Below are positions 33,455 through 41,493 of a stretch of 64,000 nt of DNA, piece by piece. How positions within the stretch are numbered: the first letter of the stretch is position 1; each line of letters opens with the position of its first letter. The stretch covers positions 1 through 64,000 of the forward strand of contig NZ_JBHTFQ010000012.1 in the NCBI RefSeq assembly GCF_042666235.1, given 5' to 3'. The notes beneath the pieces were generated by a model, which had not been told where the DNA came from, searched no databases, and saw nothing but the letters and a program-made list of their open reading frames with translations. Made by a program: the position numbers and the translations under genes. The DNA is from Halodurantibacterium daqingensis. Lineage in GTDB: Bacteria; Pseudomonadota; Alphaproteobacteria; Rhodobacterales; Rhodobacteraceae.

Positions 33455-34185
33455 GAGAGATCTCCTCTGAGCCGTTGGAACACGGCAGTCACACGGGCCA
33501 CATGGCCCTGGGTTTCGCGAAAAGGGGGAATGCCGCCATGGCGGGTGACCGCCTCGGGCCCGGCATTGTAGGCGGCCAACGCCAGCGCAGGATCGCCGAA
33601 GCGCTCGAGCATCATCAGAAGGTACCGGGCCGAGCCGTCGAGGTTATGCGCGATGTCATGGGGATCGACGCCAAGATCACGCGCGGTTCCGGGCATGAGC
33701 TGGCCAAGCCCGATGGCCCCAACAGGGCTCAGCGCGCGCGGGTTATAGGCACTCTCGACTTCGATATTGGCGCGGTAGAACAGCGTCCAATCGGTGACCG
33801 ACAGACCAGCCTGACGCAGGGCGTCATGGCTGCCGTAGCGCAGCGCGGTGGTCTCGATGGCGTGGAGGATTTCGGGGGAGGCGCGGACAGCAAGCGGTGT
33901 CACGGCAGCGGCCGCAACCTGAGCCACTGGCTGACCTGCGTCCGGCTGTTGCGGTCTTGCGAAAAGAAAGAGGCGGTCCGTCTGCGTCCCATCCGGGGCG
34001 GCGTCCGAGGTGTCGAACGCCCGCAGCGACTGCGTGCCGTTCGCGATATCGATCAGCTGCCCATCGGGGCTGACCTGGAAGATGAAACCGTCGGCGAGGG
34101 CCAAGGGTGCGGAACAAACACCTGTACCCAATGCAACGACGAGCGCGAACGCGCGGTCAGTCGTCCTTGACCAGAACCGGGCCAG
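33451..34185 (-). CDS. virB1: VirB1-type lytic transglycosylase, start unclear
   Basis: The frame encodes a secreted SLT-domain protein: EVESAYNPRALSPVGAIGLGQLMPGTA with the catalytic Glu, then LAAYNAGPEAVTRHGG. It cuts peptidoglycan for T4SS assembly. The signal peptide region (FALVVALGTGVCSAPLALA) follows the upstream gene's stop, but no ATG or GTG is in frame there. The given start is a CTG codon at 34185; a TTG at 34131 is the other candidate. The frame is open further upstream to an ATG at 34497, but that part is antiphase to the previous gene and looks like shadow sequence. Confidence 0.75.
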   Translation of the reverse strand: MARFWSRTTDRAFALVVALGTGVCSAPLALADGFIFQVSPDGQLIDIANGTQSLRAFDTSDAAPDGTQTDRLFLFARPQQPDAGQPVAQVAAAAVTPLAVRASPEILHAIETTALRYGSHDALRQAGLSVTDWTLFYRANIEVESAYNPRALSPVGAIGLGQLMPGTARDLGVDPHDIAHNLDGSARYLLMMLERFGDPALALAAYNAGPEAVTRHGGIPPFRETQGHVARVTAVFQRLRGDLS

Positions 34186-34522
34186 TCCGCGGCTGTGCCA
34201 CGCGGCCGGGGGCGGCGTGACGCTCGCGTCCGCCTTCTTCAAGGGGAATGCTGGCGGTTGTGCAGCCCATTTCGGCGAGGAAGCTGACAAGACCGACGAT
34301 GGTCTTGAACTCGCGCACCTTGAGGTAACTGCGGCTGGTGACAAGCATCTTGTCGGCCCGACCGTCTTCCGCGACGGCGCGCGCAACCCATGTGCCGTAC
34401 CAGCTGTTGTGCCGTTTTTCGCCAGCTTCCTTGCAGACCACCTCGAGGAGGTAGCCATCGGCAAGCAGGCTTCGCAGTCCGTCTTCTGTAACCACATTCG
34501 GGGCTTCTTCTATATGGGCCAT
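34157..34522 (-). CDS. Hypothetical protein, first gene of the T4SS operon
   Basis: A 121-aa soluble protein starting MAHIEEAPNVVTEDGLRSLLADGY. It reads like a compact alpha/beta domain (YLLEVVCKEAGEKRHNSWYGTWVARAV), with no signal peptide or membrane segment. I do not recognise the family. It is the first gene on the leftward virB operon; the intergenic region to 34712 is divergent. A regulatory or plasmid-maintenance role is only a guess. Confidence 0.6.
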   Translation of the reverse strand: MAHIEEAPNVVTEDGLRSLLADGYLLEVVCKEAGEKRHNSWYGTWVARAVAEDGRADKMLVTSRSYLKVREFKTIVGLVSFLAEMGCTTASIPLEEGGRERHAAPGRVAQPRTGPVLVKDD

Positions 34523-34627
34523 CCGCTTCGGGTCCTTTCCTGCCTGAGGTGCAGCATCGGCCCGCGGGGTCGTAACACCGCGGTCGATACGAGACAACAT
34601 GAACGATAGCAAGACAATAATAACGAC

Positions 34628-34655
34628 TTGACGAAAATCGCCTTGCTCTGATAAC
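34628..34655 (+). promoter_or_regulatory. Sigma-70-like promoter candidate
   Basis: TTGACG at 34628-34633 and GATAAC at 34650-34655 are separated by 16 bp, in an A/T-rich patch upstream of the gene at 34712. Confidence 0.4.
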
Positions 34656-34711
34656 GGTGCTACAGGACGAGATTGCAACATGAAAGGCGCAAAAGGAGTT
34701 TTGCCCTGCAC

Positions 34712-34990
34712 ATGTCATGTGCGCGCAACGCTATCCTCGCGACTCTGATCGTGGTGGCACAAGCGCAAGACGCTGTGGCTGCGCCCTGTATCGCACCAGA
34801 ACGCCCCTTCCTGCCCCAGTCGCGCGAGGACATGCGCCTCTACGCCGATCTGCTGCGCGCGGACTTCGAGACCTATATCGCCGAGGTCCAGACCTATTTC
34901 CGCTGCCTTGACGAGGAACGCGCAAGGGCGTTTGTTGAAGCACGAGAGGTTACTGAACAGTACGGGCAGTTCCAGCGCGCCCAGGAATAG
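34712..34990 (+). CDS. Small secreted hypothetical protein
   Basis: A 92-aa protein with a signal peptide (MSCARNAILATLIVVAQAQDAVA), a mature start PCIAPERPFLP and a helical part with a conserved-looking YFRCLDEERARAFVEAREVTEQY. Two cysteines are in the mature part. ATG at 34712 has AAAAGGAG upstream; an in-frame TTG at 34673 is less likely. It is divergent from the virB operon. Function unknown. Confidence 0.6.
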   Translation: MSCARNAILATLIVVAQAQDAVAAPCIAPERPFLPQSREDMRLYADLLRADFETYIAEVQTYFRCLDEERARAFVEAREVTEQYGQFQRAQE

Positions 34991-35113
34991 CGTCCGAAAT
35001 CCGCACGTGTCTGGTGTGGGGATTGCGTGGGCAAAGCCAATTCGAAGCGCAATCTCGAGCATCCCACGTTTGCTTGCTGTAAAGGAGCACGGAAGGGAAC
35101 TGCCAGTGGTTAA

Positions 35114-35839
35114 TCAGTTGGGTTCCCTGCGCAGGCGATGGCGGGTCGTACTGGCGAAGGCGGAGACCCGGAGTGCTACAACTCCGAGGACCAGAATTGC
35201 GAAGGGGAGCCGCAACGGGTTCGGGTCAGGTGTCGCCCGATGAAAGCTCAGGAAATGCGCGTAGAGGAAGTAGGCCGTATGCGCGACGACCAGCGCCCAG
35301 AAGACCAGCGCCGTCATCTGGACGGTCTTCCAGGACGCCGCGCCGAGGGTGCGCACTGCGCGATCATTGGACGTGATCAGAAGGATGAAGCCGATACCGA
35401 GCGCGAGGATGCCAATGGCATTGGCGAGCCCGAATCCGTGCTGCAGCATCACGTATCGCAAGTCGAACGGATGATATTCGAAACCGAACAGGCGAATGAG
35501 GTTCCATTCCACCCAACCGTCGAGAATGATCACCGTGTGTACCATGGCCAGAGCGACCGAGTAAATTCCGAGTTCCCGCCGCCAAGGAAGCCATCTCGCG
35601 CATACGCGAAAAATACGTGGTGCGGCACCAAGTGTCATCGTCAGGGCAAGCAGCAGGACCGCCGCATCACCGAAAGCGCGGTTCCATCGATGCATCGGGC
35701 TCCACTGACCATGCACGAGCGAGAAGGCATACACGAGCGCTGCGGCAGTTATGACAACGACGACATGACGCATGAGTGTCCGCCACCGGTTCGCAGATGA
35801 TGGTGACGGTGTAATGGGCGAGTTGATGGCAGTGGTCAT
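35114..35839 (-). CDS. Ferric-reductase-like transmembrane protein (MsrQ/YedZ-like)
   Basis: A 241-aa protein with about six hydrophobic segments and His residues in membrane helices (for example LAMVHTVIIL and ALVVAHTAYFLYAHFLSFH) suited to bind b hemes, as in ferric-reductase-like domains of MsrQ. ATG at 35839 overlaps the upstream stop by 4 bp; the longer frame is shadow. It may pass electrons from quinol to periplasmic partners. No MsrP partner was found nearby, so its partner could be the multicopper oxidase or cytochrome upstream. Confidence 0.7.
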   Translation of the reverse strand: MTTAINSPITPSPSSANRWRTLMRHVVVVITAAALVYAFSLVHGQWSPMHRWNRAFGDAAVLLLALTMTLGAAPRIFRVCARWLPWRRELGIYSVALAMVHTVIILDGWVEWNLIRLFGFEYHPFDLRYVMLQHGFGLANAIGILALGIGFILLITSNDRAVRTLGAASWKTVQMTALVFWALVVAHTAYFLYAHFLSFHRATPDPNPLRLPFAILVLGVVALRVSAFASTTRHRLRREPN

Positions 35840-36291
35840 TGAGAAGCCTCGTTCGGGAAGTTTATTCTTCGCGTGTGAAATGAGCGCCATCTCCGCCATA
35901 CGGCGATGGACAAGACAACGATTCCGCCGGCGGTGAGGTAAGGCCGCATCGGATCGAACCAGATCATCAGGGCTTCGCCGCCGAAGATCAGCATGAGGAT
36001 CTTGTTGCAGGTCGGACAGGCAATCCCGACGAAACCCACCGTTCCTCCTGCTGCGGCGCGCCGAAGCCCGCAGGCGCTCGGAAGAGCGACGAAGGTTCCT
36101 GTCAATGCGGCGAGCAGTACCAGGGATGGAAATTCCCACGCACCGACGGGCGTCATCCGGACGAAGAGCGGGTTAGCCCAGACAGCAGAAACCGTTCCCA
36201 TCGAAGCGAACACAAGCACTGCGCCCAACCAACCGCGCAGGAACGGGTGCCATACTTGCGGCCAGAACCAGATCGATTCTTTAACCGACAT
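35836..36291 (-). CDS. Four-TM membrane protein with CPTC motif
   Basis: A 151-aa protein with four hydrophobic segments and a CPTCNK motif near residue 91, just before TM3. A CxxC in a membrane protein of a copper island suggests a thiol redox or metal-handling role, but I do not recognise the family. It overlaps the ferric-reductase-like gene by 4 bp. Confidence 0.6.
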   Translation of the reverse strand: MSVKESIWFWPQVWHPFLRGWLGAVLVFASMGTVSAVWANPLFVRMTPVGAWEFPSLVLLAALTGTFVALPSACGLRRAAAGGTVGFVGIACPTCNKILMLIFGGEALMIWFDPMRPYLTAGGIVVLSIAVWRRWRSFHTRRINFPNEASQ

Positions 36292-36300
36292 TACATTTCC

Positions 36301-36729
36301 TTATCGAGCAGTATGGTCCAACCGGACGATTTCGCCGTCGAGGGCGATCTGGAAGCGCCATCGCCCTCCCATGGGAAAGCTGCCGGTTCCCCTCCAGGTG
36401 CCGTCGGATCGGCGGAACATTTGCACCGGCGTGCGCCCCATGTCGTGGCCGACCATGGTCATTGATACACTTGGTGGAATGAGCGTCGCGTCGTTACTGC
36501 CGTCGTTGCTTTCGAACCATACGGTGATATCGAAGGCATATGCCTGACCATCCTCCACTGCGACAAGAAGGCGACCGCCGGCGACATCCCCCGCAACGAA
36601 TGTCTCGGCAGCATTCGGAGAGCCGATATGGTCCCGGTTTGCAGTTAGACCGAAGATCATGAACGCCCCAACGGTCCCGGCGACCAGCACGAGCGGGACC
36701 GCGATCAACCCTGTGCGAAAAAGCCTCAT
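36301..36729 (-). CDS. YtkA/FixH-like periplasmic protein
   Basis: A 142-aa membrane-anchored protein: an N-terminal TM anchor (about 7-29) and a beta-sandwich domain with MTMVGHDMGRTPVQMFRRSDGTWRGTGSFPMGGRWRFQIAL, close to YtkA/FixH-like domains. FixH proteins assist heme-copper oxidase assembly; YtkA-like domains are found in copper clusters. Met and His residues in the domain could bind copper. It follows the L,D-transpeptidase gene by 3 bp. Confidence 0.65.
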   Translation of the reverse strand: MRLFRTGLIAVPLVLVAGTVGAFMIFGLTANRDHIGSPNAAETFVAGDVAGGRLLVAVEDGQAYAFDITVWFESNDGSNDATLIPPSVSMTMVGHDMGRTPVQMFRRSDGTWRGTGSFPMGGRWRFQIALDGEIVRLDHTAR

Positions 36730-36732
36730 GGC

Positions 36733-37326
36733 CTAAAGAACCACAACCTGGGTTCCAATGCGGACCAGATCATAAAGCTGTTCGACATGGTGATTGAACA
36801 GACCGAAGCAACCGTTCGATGCTCGGCGCCCGATTTTTCGTTCATCGTCAATCCCATGGATCCGGTAATATTGCCAGGAAAGGTTCAGCGCTCGAGTGCC
36901 AAGCGGGTTGTTCGGCCCCGGGTGGACAATTGCAGGCAGCGTCGGGTCGCGTTCGCGCATGCTCGGAGTCGGGATCCAGGTTGGGTTCATGCGCTTCAGA
37001 ACGATTTCAGTGCGGCCGCGGCGGGTGAATTCCTCGGTCATCGGCACCGAGCAGGGATAAACCAGATAGGTGCTCTCGTCCTCGGACCAGTAATGGACGG
37101 CGCGCGAAGCGCTGTCGCAGATGATAGCACCATGCCGCAGACTATCGAAATGATCACGCCATTGCACGGTTCGGAAGCCCATGGAGTTGCGGCGGGCGCG
37201 GGGGGTGCTGTCGGCTTCGATCTCGCCGACGAGGCTTTGAGCGAGAGAGGCGCTTGCGCTCAGCGAAACAAGGCCGCTTCCTGCCAACGTCAGCAACTGG
37301 CGGCGGTTGAACATGACTTTTTTCAT
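36733..37326 (-). CDS. L,D-transpeptidase (YkuD family)
   Basis: A 197-aa protein with a twin-arginine-like signal (NRRQLLTLAGSGLV) and a YkuD domain ending in the catalytic motif SNGCFGLFNHHVEQLYDLV, with the nucleophile Cys near residue 170 and His in IHGID upstream. It crosslinks peptidoglycan or attaches proteins to it. In a copper island it may make 3-3 crosslinks that resist metal-induced wall stress, but this is inference. Confidence 0.88.
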   Translation of the reverse strand: MKKVMFNRRQLLTLAGSGLVSLSASASLAQSLVGEIEADSTPRARRNSMGFRTVQWRDHFDSLRHGAIICDSASRAVHYWSEDESTYLVYPCSVPMTEEFTRRGRTEIVLKRMNPTWIPTPSMRERDPTLPAIVHPGPNNPLGTRALNLSWQYYRIHGIDDERKIGRRASNGCFGLFNHHVEQLYDLVRIGTQVVVL

Positions 37327-37383
37327 TCGGTTTCTCCTACTTGGTGCTGGATGTGATTGCTCGATCAGGTTTCACTTTGCGTG

Positions 37384-37845
37384 TCACTCGATCCCGTTCG
37401 CGCGCTGAAGCGTGCGGATATAGGCGATGATGGTGTTCACTTCGGCGCGCGTGACGCCTTCGATCGGGGGCATATTGCCAAATCGCCAGTGATGCGCGCG
37501 AACGCCGTTCAGCACGGCAATGTGGAAGGCTTCATCGGAGTGATGCCCCGGGTGATAGATGCGGTGCACCAGCGGCGGCGCAATATCCTCCCGGCCGGCC
37601 GCATTCGTTCCGTGGCACGCGGCGCAGAAGGTCGCGAAGGCGCGTTCGCCCATGGCTTCCGTTTCGGAAAGGCTGGCCGGAACGACAACTTCGACTATGG
37701 GAGCCGGGGCAAGCTCTGTCGGCAGATCGGGTAAATCCGAAACCGAAAGCGAGGTTTCGTTTCCATTGTTCCACAGGTTCAAGGCGATGACACCCATCAC
37801 GCCAAAGATGACCGCGAAAATGAAGCGCAGAGTCGATTGTTTCAT
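37384..37845 (-). CDS. Membrane-anchored c-type cytochrome
   Basis: A 153-aa protein with an N-terminal TM anchor (about 8-25) and one heme site CAACH near residue 75. The distal Met is probably in FGNMPPIEGVT. It is a class I cytochrome c fold of about 80 residues. It lies between the multicopper oxidase and L,D-transpeptidase genes and could carry electrons to or from either. Confidence 0.85.
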   Translation of the reverse strand: MKQSTLRFIFAVIFGVMGVIALNLWNNGNETSLSVSDLPDLPTELAPAPIVEVVVPASLSETEAMGERAFATFCAACHGTNAAGREDIAPPLVHRIYHPGHHSDEAFHIAVLNGVRAHHWRFGNMPPIEGVTRAEVNTIIAYIRTLQRANGIE

Positions 37846-37943
37846 GGAAATCTCCTTTCCTGCCCGCCCCTGATGACTTGCTGTCGTATTGAAGTTTCAA
37901 GGACGGGAAGACCGCAGCGGCATCACTGCCGCCGCGGCGAGTC

Positions 37944-39422
37944 TCAAGCCGAAACGACCAGTTCGGTCATCATGCCCGTGATGAGATGTGGCATGTGGTG
38001 GCAGTGCAGCATCCAGCGCGCCGCCTCGCCCGCATCGAAGGCGATGGTGACCATCGACATCGGCGGGATATGCACCGTGTCGCGCATCGCGCCGTTGATG
38101 CGCCGCATGCCGATGCCGGGCCCGCCGATGCCGACCACCTGGAAGACATGACCGTGCAGATGCATCGGATGGGCCATCATCGACATGTTGTGGAACATTA
38201 GCTCGACGCGTCCGCCCGAGCGCACCTGGATCGGCACATGCTCGCCCCAGATCCGGTCGTTGATCGTCCAGCGATAGGGGGACATGGTGCCGCCCAGCAT
38301 GACCATCTCGCTGTGTGCCTTGGCACGCTGGGGCATCGCATCAGCGGCTTGCAGGCTGGCTTCCTGTGCGAGGTCGTAGTCAAAGGCCGGCGCGGCCTCG
38401 TCGCCCAGTTCGGCGACGTGCGAGACCTGAGCCGAGGGGGTGGCAAGGATGATCCCGGTCCGCTCGCGCTCACCTTCGCGCAGGGCAAGGATTGGCCAGG
38501 CACCTTCCTCTGCGGGGAGATCGAGTTCGATATCCAGCCGCTGCCCCATAGCAAAGCCGAACCGACGGCCGGAGAGCGGCTCGACGGCATGGCCGTCCAC
38601 AGCAACCAGACGCCCTTCGATACCGCCCGTATCGATCCAGAACACGGTTGCCGAGGCTGCGTTGATGATGCGCAGCTTGACGCGGCCGCCCCGCTCGACC
38701 CTGACGATTTCGGGGTCGGAAAGCGTTCTGTCGTTGGCCAGATAGGCATCGAAGTCGATATCGTTGAGATCCATCTCCATGCCATTCATTCCGGCCATGC
38801 CGCCGTGATCACCTCCCATCATCCGGCTCATCATGCCGCCACCCATCGCGCCGTGATCCATGGCACCATGCCCCGGCCCGTGATCAATATTCGCCATCAG
38901 TTCATCGGGAGATGTGAAGGAGAAATCCTGCAGGATCAGGACGACTTCTTGCCGGTCCTCAGCGAGATCTTCGTCTGAGCGGACGATGAGCGGCGCGGCG
39001 AGCAGCTGCATTTCCTGAACGGGCATGTGGCTGTGCATCCAGTGAGTGCCCGCCAGCGGCGCAAAGTCATAGTCCCGCGCCTCGCCCGGCCGCAGGGCGG
39101 GCATGGGGGCGTCGGGCACGCCATCCTGATCATTGGGCGGGATCTGCCCGTGCCAGTGGATCATCGTCTCGATATCGAGCGCGTTTTCCAGCCGGACGCT
39201 GAACCGCTCGCCGGGATCGAGGATCAGCCCCTGCCCGCCCCGGGCGTTTTCCAGCCCGAAGACGTTCGCGGCCCGACCGCCGATGTCCAGCACACGGCTT
39301 GCGGCGCGAAGCAGGTGCTGGGGTGCTGCGGTCTGCGCGCGCAAAACGACAGGCAGCGAGAGCGCGGCCATCGAGGCAGCACTTGTCGCCATGAACCGGC
39401 GACGGGTGTAACGAGTGGTCAT
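37944..39422 (-). CDS. Multicopper oxidase, CopA/CueO type, with His/Met-rich insert
   Basis: A 492-aa periplasmic oxidase with a Tat signal (TRRRFMATSAASMA). All four copper-binding clusters are visible: HWHG, HWMHSHM, HPMHLHGH, and HCHHMPHL near the C-terminus. A His/Met-rich insert (about 190-240, with DHGAMGGGMMSRMMGGDHGG) is typical of enzymes that oxidise Cu(I). It probably turns Cu(I) into less toxic Cu(II) in the periplasm. ATG at 39422 is chosen over 39539 because it precedes the Tat motif closely. Confidence 0.92.
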   Translation of the reverse strand: MTTRYTRRRFMATSAASMAALSLPVVLRAQTAAPQHLLRAASRVLDIGGRAANVFGLENARGGQGLILDPGERFSVRLENALDIETMIHWHGQIPPNDQDGVPDAPMPALRPGEARDYDFAPLAGTHWMHSHMPVQEMQLLAAPLIVRSDEDLAEDRQEVVLILQDFSFTSPDELMANIDHGPGHGAMDHGAMGGGMMSRMMGGDHGGMAGMNGMEMDLNDIDFDAYLANDRTLSDPEIVRVERGGRVKLRIINAASATVFWIDTGGIEGRLVAVDGHAVEPLSGRRFGFAMGQRLDIELDLPAEEGAWPILALREGERERTGIILATPSAQVSHVAELGDEAAPAFDYDLAQEASLQAADAMPQRAKAHSEMVMLGGTMSPYRWTINDRIWGEHVPIQVRSGGRVELMFHNMSMMAHPMHLHGHVFQVVGIGGPGIGMRRINGAMRDTVHIPPMSMVTIAFDAGEAARWMLHCHHMPHLITGMMTELVVSA

Positions 39423-39495
39423 CAGATAAGCTCCTGTTTGCCGACGGATTTGTCGGCGATCACTTGTCCCGGCCATGCGACCGGAGGGCGATGTT

Positions 39496-39870
39496 TCAGG
39501 AGCGCGTTTTGGGAGGTCTGAGATCGGGTGCGGCCGCAAGACCGCCCATGATTTGTCCGCCGGAGAGGAGGTAAGGCACGGACGCGAAGACCGTTATCGA
39601 GGTCGGGTCCGGTAGCAGCGAATGCAGCGTTGACATACAAGGGAGGATGCAAGAGCTGCACTCAGCATCCAGAGCGTGGTCCGGGTTCTCGCCATCAACA
39701 CAGCAGTTTGCGCGCTGCGTGTCGGCATGTTCTTGTTGCAGTTGAACGTCGAAGTTATTCGGATGCGCTGCCAGGGCATGACCCTGCAGGATCGGCGAAA
39801 AAACCAACATCGCGACGAAGATTGCCGCGATCCAGGGCCGCCAGAAACTGTACGTACAACGATCGTTCAT
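39496..39870 (-). CDS. Cys-rich small membrane/periplasmic protein, DUF2946-like
   Basis: A 124-aa protein with a hydrophobic N-terminal segment (about 12-30), a Cys/His-containing loop (NCCVDGENPDHALDAECSSC and ILPC) and a second hydrophobic part. It resembles the loosely conserved DUF2946-type proteins of copper clusters. ATG at 39870 is preferred to 39933. It is the first gene of the leftward arm and mirrors the gene at 40115. Confidence 0.5.
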   Translation of the reverse strand: MNDRCTYSFWRPWIAAIFVAMLVFSPILQGHALAAHPNNFDVQLQQEHADTQRANCCVDGENPDHALDAECSSCILPCMSTLHSLLPDPTSITVFASVPYLLSGGQIMGGLAAAPDLRPPKTRS

Positions 39871-40045
39871 AGGACGACGATAAGCGCGTGCCCTTGCTCC
39901 GTCCAGCAGGGATGCTTGTCTCAGCTTCAACAAGAGCGTGAACCCCGCTGGCTGGCAAGCGCTGCAGCCGGCCCCTTCTCAGGCAGGCCATGCCCTTATG
40001 GCAAATTGAAGGGCCGTCCGTATCGGGACCGCGAAATCAGCGCGT

Positions 40046-40059
40046 TTGATCTTGATCAA
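40046..40059. promoter_or_regulatory. Perfect FNR-type box
   Basis: TTGAT-CTTG-ATCAA matches the FNR consensus TTGAT-N4-ATCAA exactly. Its centre is about 62 bp upstream of the ATG at 40115, which would allow a -41.5 site with a start near 40094. Anaerobic or microaerobic induction of the rightward arm is predicted. Confidence 0.75.
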
Positions 40060-40114
40060 GGCAAGACCAGGCCGGGGAGGTGTACTGGGCGATCATACTT
40101 TCGGACGAGACAGC

Positions 40115-40501
40115 ATGACAGGGGTTCGGATCAACAGCGAGACGGGGGCATGGAGCTGGCGCTGGCTGCGTTGGTTCATGGTGTCGTTGATCCTCCTGTC
40201 CCTCGGACTTGCGACGATCCAGATGGCAGATGCCCATCCCGTCCAGCATCATTCCGATCATGGTTTGACGACAGCCTTGTCCGATGTCGCGCCTGGCAGC
40301 CCGGAGTGCTGTGACGATGCGGATCCCGGGCATGCAGCAGGTGCCTGCGCAACTTCCGGACATTGCGTTGCCTGCGCGACTTCGACAGCGGGAACACTCG
40401 CGCCAGCCTTGTCGCCCGAGGCACGTCCTGACCCGCGCCTTATCGTCCTGCCTGCGGGCTTGACCTCGGATCCGGCCGGACGCCCTCCGAAATCTGCCTG
40501 A
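40115..40501 (+). CDS. Cys/His-rich small membrane protein
   Basis: A 128-aa protein with one hydrophobic segment (about 20-38), then HPVQHHSDHG and a Cys cluster (ECCDDADPGHAAGACATSGHCVACA). It is likely periplasmic and metal-binding. It mirrors the gene at 39496-39870 in layout (hydrophobic start, CC, CxxC), so the two may be divergent copies of one family. ATG at 40115 is preferred over an upstream frame because the FNR box lies just upstream. Confidence 0.5.
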   Translation: MTGVRINSETGAWSWRWLRWFMVSLILLSLGLATIQMADAHPVQHHSDHGLTTALSDVAPGSPECCDDADPGHAAGACATSGHCVACATSTAGTLAPALSPEARPDPRLIVLPAGLTSDPAGRPPKSA

Positions 40502-40613
40502 ACGGTCTGACAGGAGCACGGTCGCGTTGCATCGCGCTCCTGCCGCACGAGCGGGCAGTAGAGCCTATCCGGCACCTCGACCTGCTTCGTGAGCAAAGCG
40601 ACCGCATTCCGGT

Positions 40614-40629
40614 TCACTGCGTGCAGTGA
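40614..40629. promoter_or_regulatory. Perfect palindrome upstream of the oxidase-like operon
   Basis: TCACTGC-GT-GCAGTGA is found in the 240-bp gap before the CuA-subunit gene. It may be an operator; the binding protein is unknown. Confidence 0.4.
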
Positions 40630-40740
40630 GGCCCCTTGCGGTCCGGCAATGCCGTTCCGGTGACGCAGGCAGCCCAGCCCGAGATCAGGATTCCACGCTG
40701 CCGCGATACCCGGAACCCTCAGCGATGAAGGTTTCCATCA

Positions 40741-41493
40741 ATGCACGACACTTCCCATTTAACCACCAGGCGCGGCTTTATCGCGGCGACCGGCTTCGGC
40801 GGCACGGCACTTTATGCCCTCTGGGTCGGCTATGGCGCAGCGCCCGGCCCGTTGGCGCTCTTTGGCGCAACGCATGCCGAGGACGCAGGGGGCCATGATG
40901 ATCATGCGGCCCATTCGGCGCCCGAGGGCCAGTCGCTGACACGCCAGGAGTTCGAGGCGCAGGTGCAGGACTTCGTTGCCCGCTTCGGCGAGGCTGACGG
41001 CAGCGTGCGGCCGCGTCATCCTGATGTTTCAGGCTCCGCCATGGCCGAGGGCGCGCATGATGGCCAGACGGCGGATCATGCGGCGCATACGGGGACGGGG
41101 CATGTTGGCCATAGCGGCCACGGTGACCACGGCGGCCATGGTGCGGCAGCGCATGCCCCCCAGCCCGTTACGGACGCGCATCGCCACGACCCGAGCGCGC
41201 CGATCGACATCTGGCTGCGGGCCGGCCAGTTCTTCTTCGAGCCCGCACATCTGCGGCTTGAAACGCATCAAGCCTACAGGTTTCGCATGATGGCAACCGA
41301 TGTGTCACACGGAGCCTCGATCCATTTCGGCCGCGGCGGGCGGATGATCCGGCTGCGACCGGGGCAACTAGTCGAGACCGACATCACCCTGCACCGGCCG
41401 GGCGAGTTCCTGATCTATTGCACCTACTATTGCGGCGCAGCCCATGACGTGATGCAGGCGCGCCTCAGCGTGACGGAAGGGGGTGTGGCATGA
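40741..41493 (+). CDS. CuA-domain subunit II-like protein with His-rich linker
   Basis: A 250-aa protein with a Tat-like signal (TTRRGFIAATGFGG). A His-rich linker (residues 49-60 and 100-150) carries repeated HxxH and GHGDHGGHG. A cupredoxin domain follows, whose CuA site has C227-T-Y-Y-C231, H235 and M238, with an upstream DVSHGASI His. The CxxxC-xxx-H-xx-M spacing is that of CuA in oxidase subunit II; the C-T-Y-Y-C form is like B-type (ba3) enzymes. It overlaps the subunit I-like gene by 4 bp. It should pass electrons from a cytochrome c or cupredoxin to that subunit; the linker may store copper. Confidence 0.85.
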   Translation: MHDTSHLTTRRGFIAATGFGGTALYALWVGYGAAPGPLALFGATHAEDAGGHDDHAAHSAPEGQSLTRQEFEAQVQDFVARFGEADGSVRPRHPDVSGSAMAEGAHDGQTADHAAHTGTGHVGHSGHGDHGGHGAAAHAPQPVTDAHRHDPSAPIDIWLRAGQFFFEPAHLRLETHQAYRFRMMATDVSHGASIHFGRGGRMIRLRPGQLVETDITLHRPGEFLIYCTYYCGAAHDVMQARLSVTEGGVA

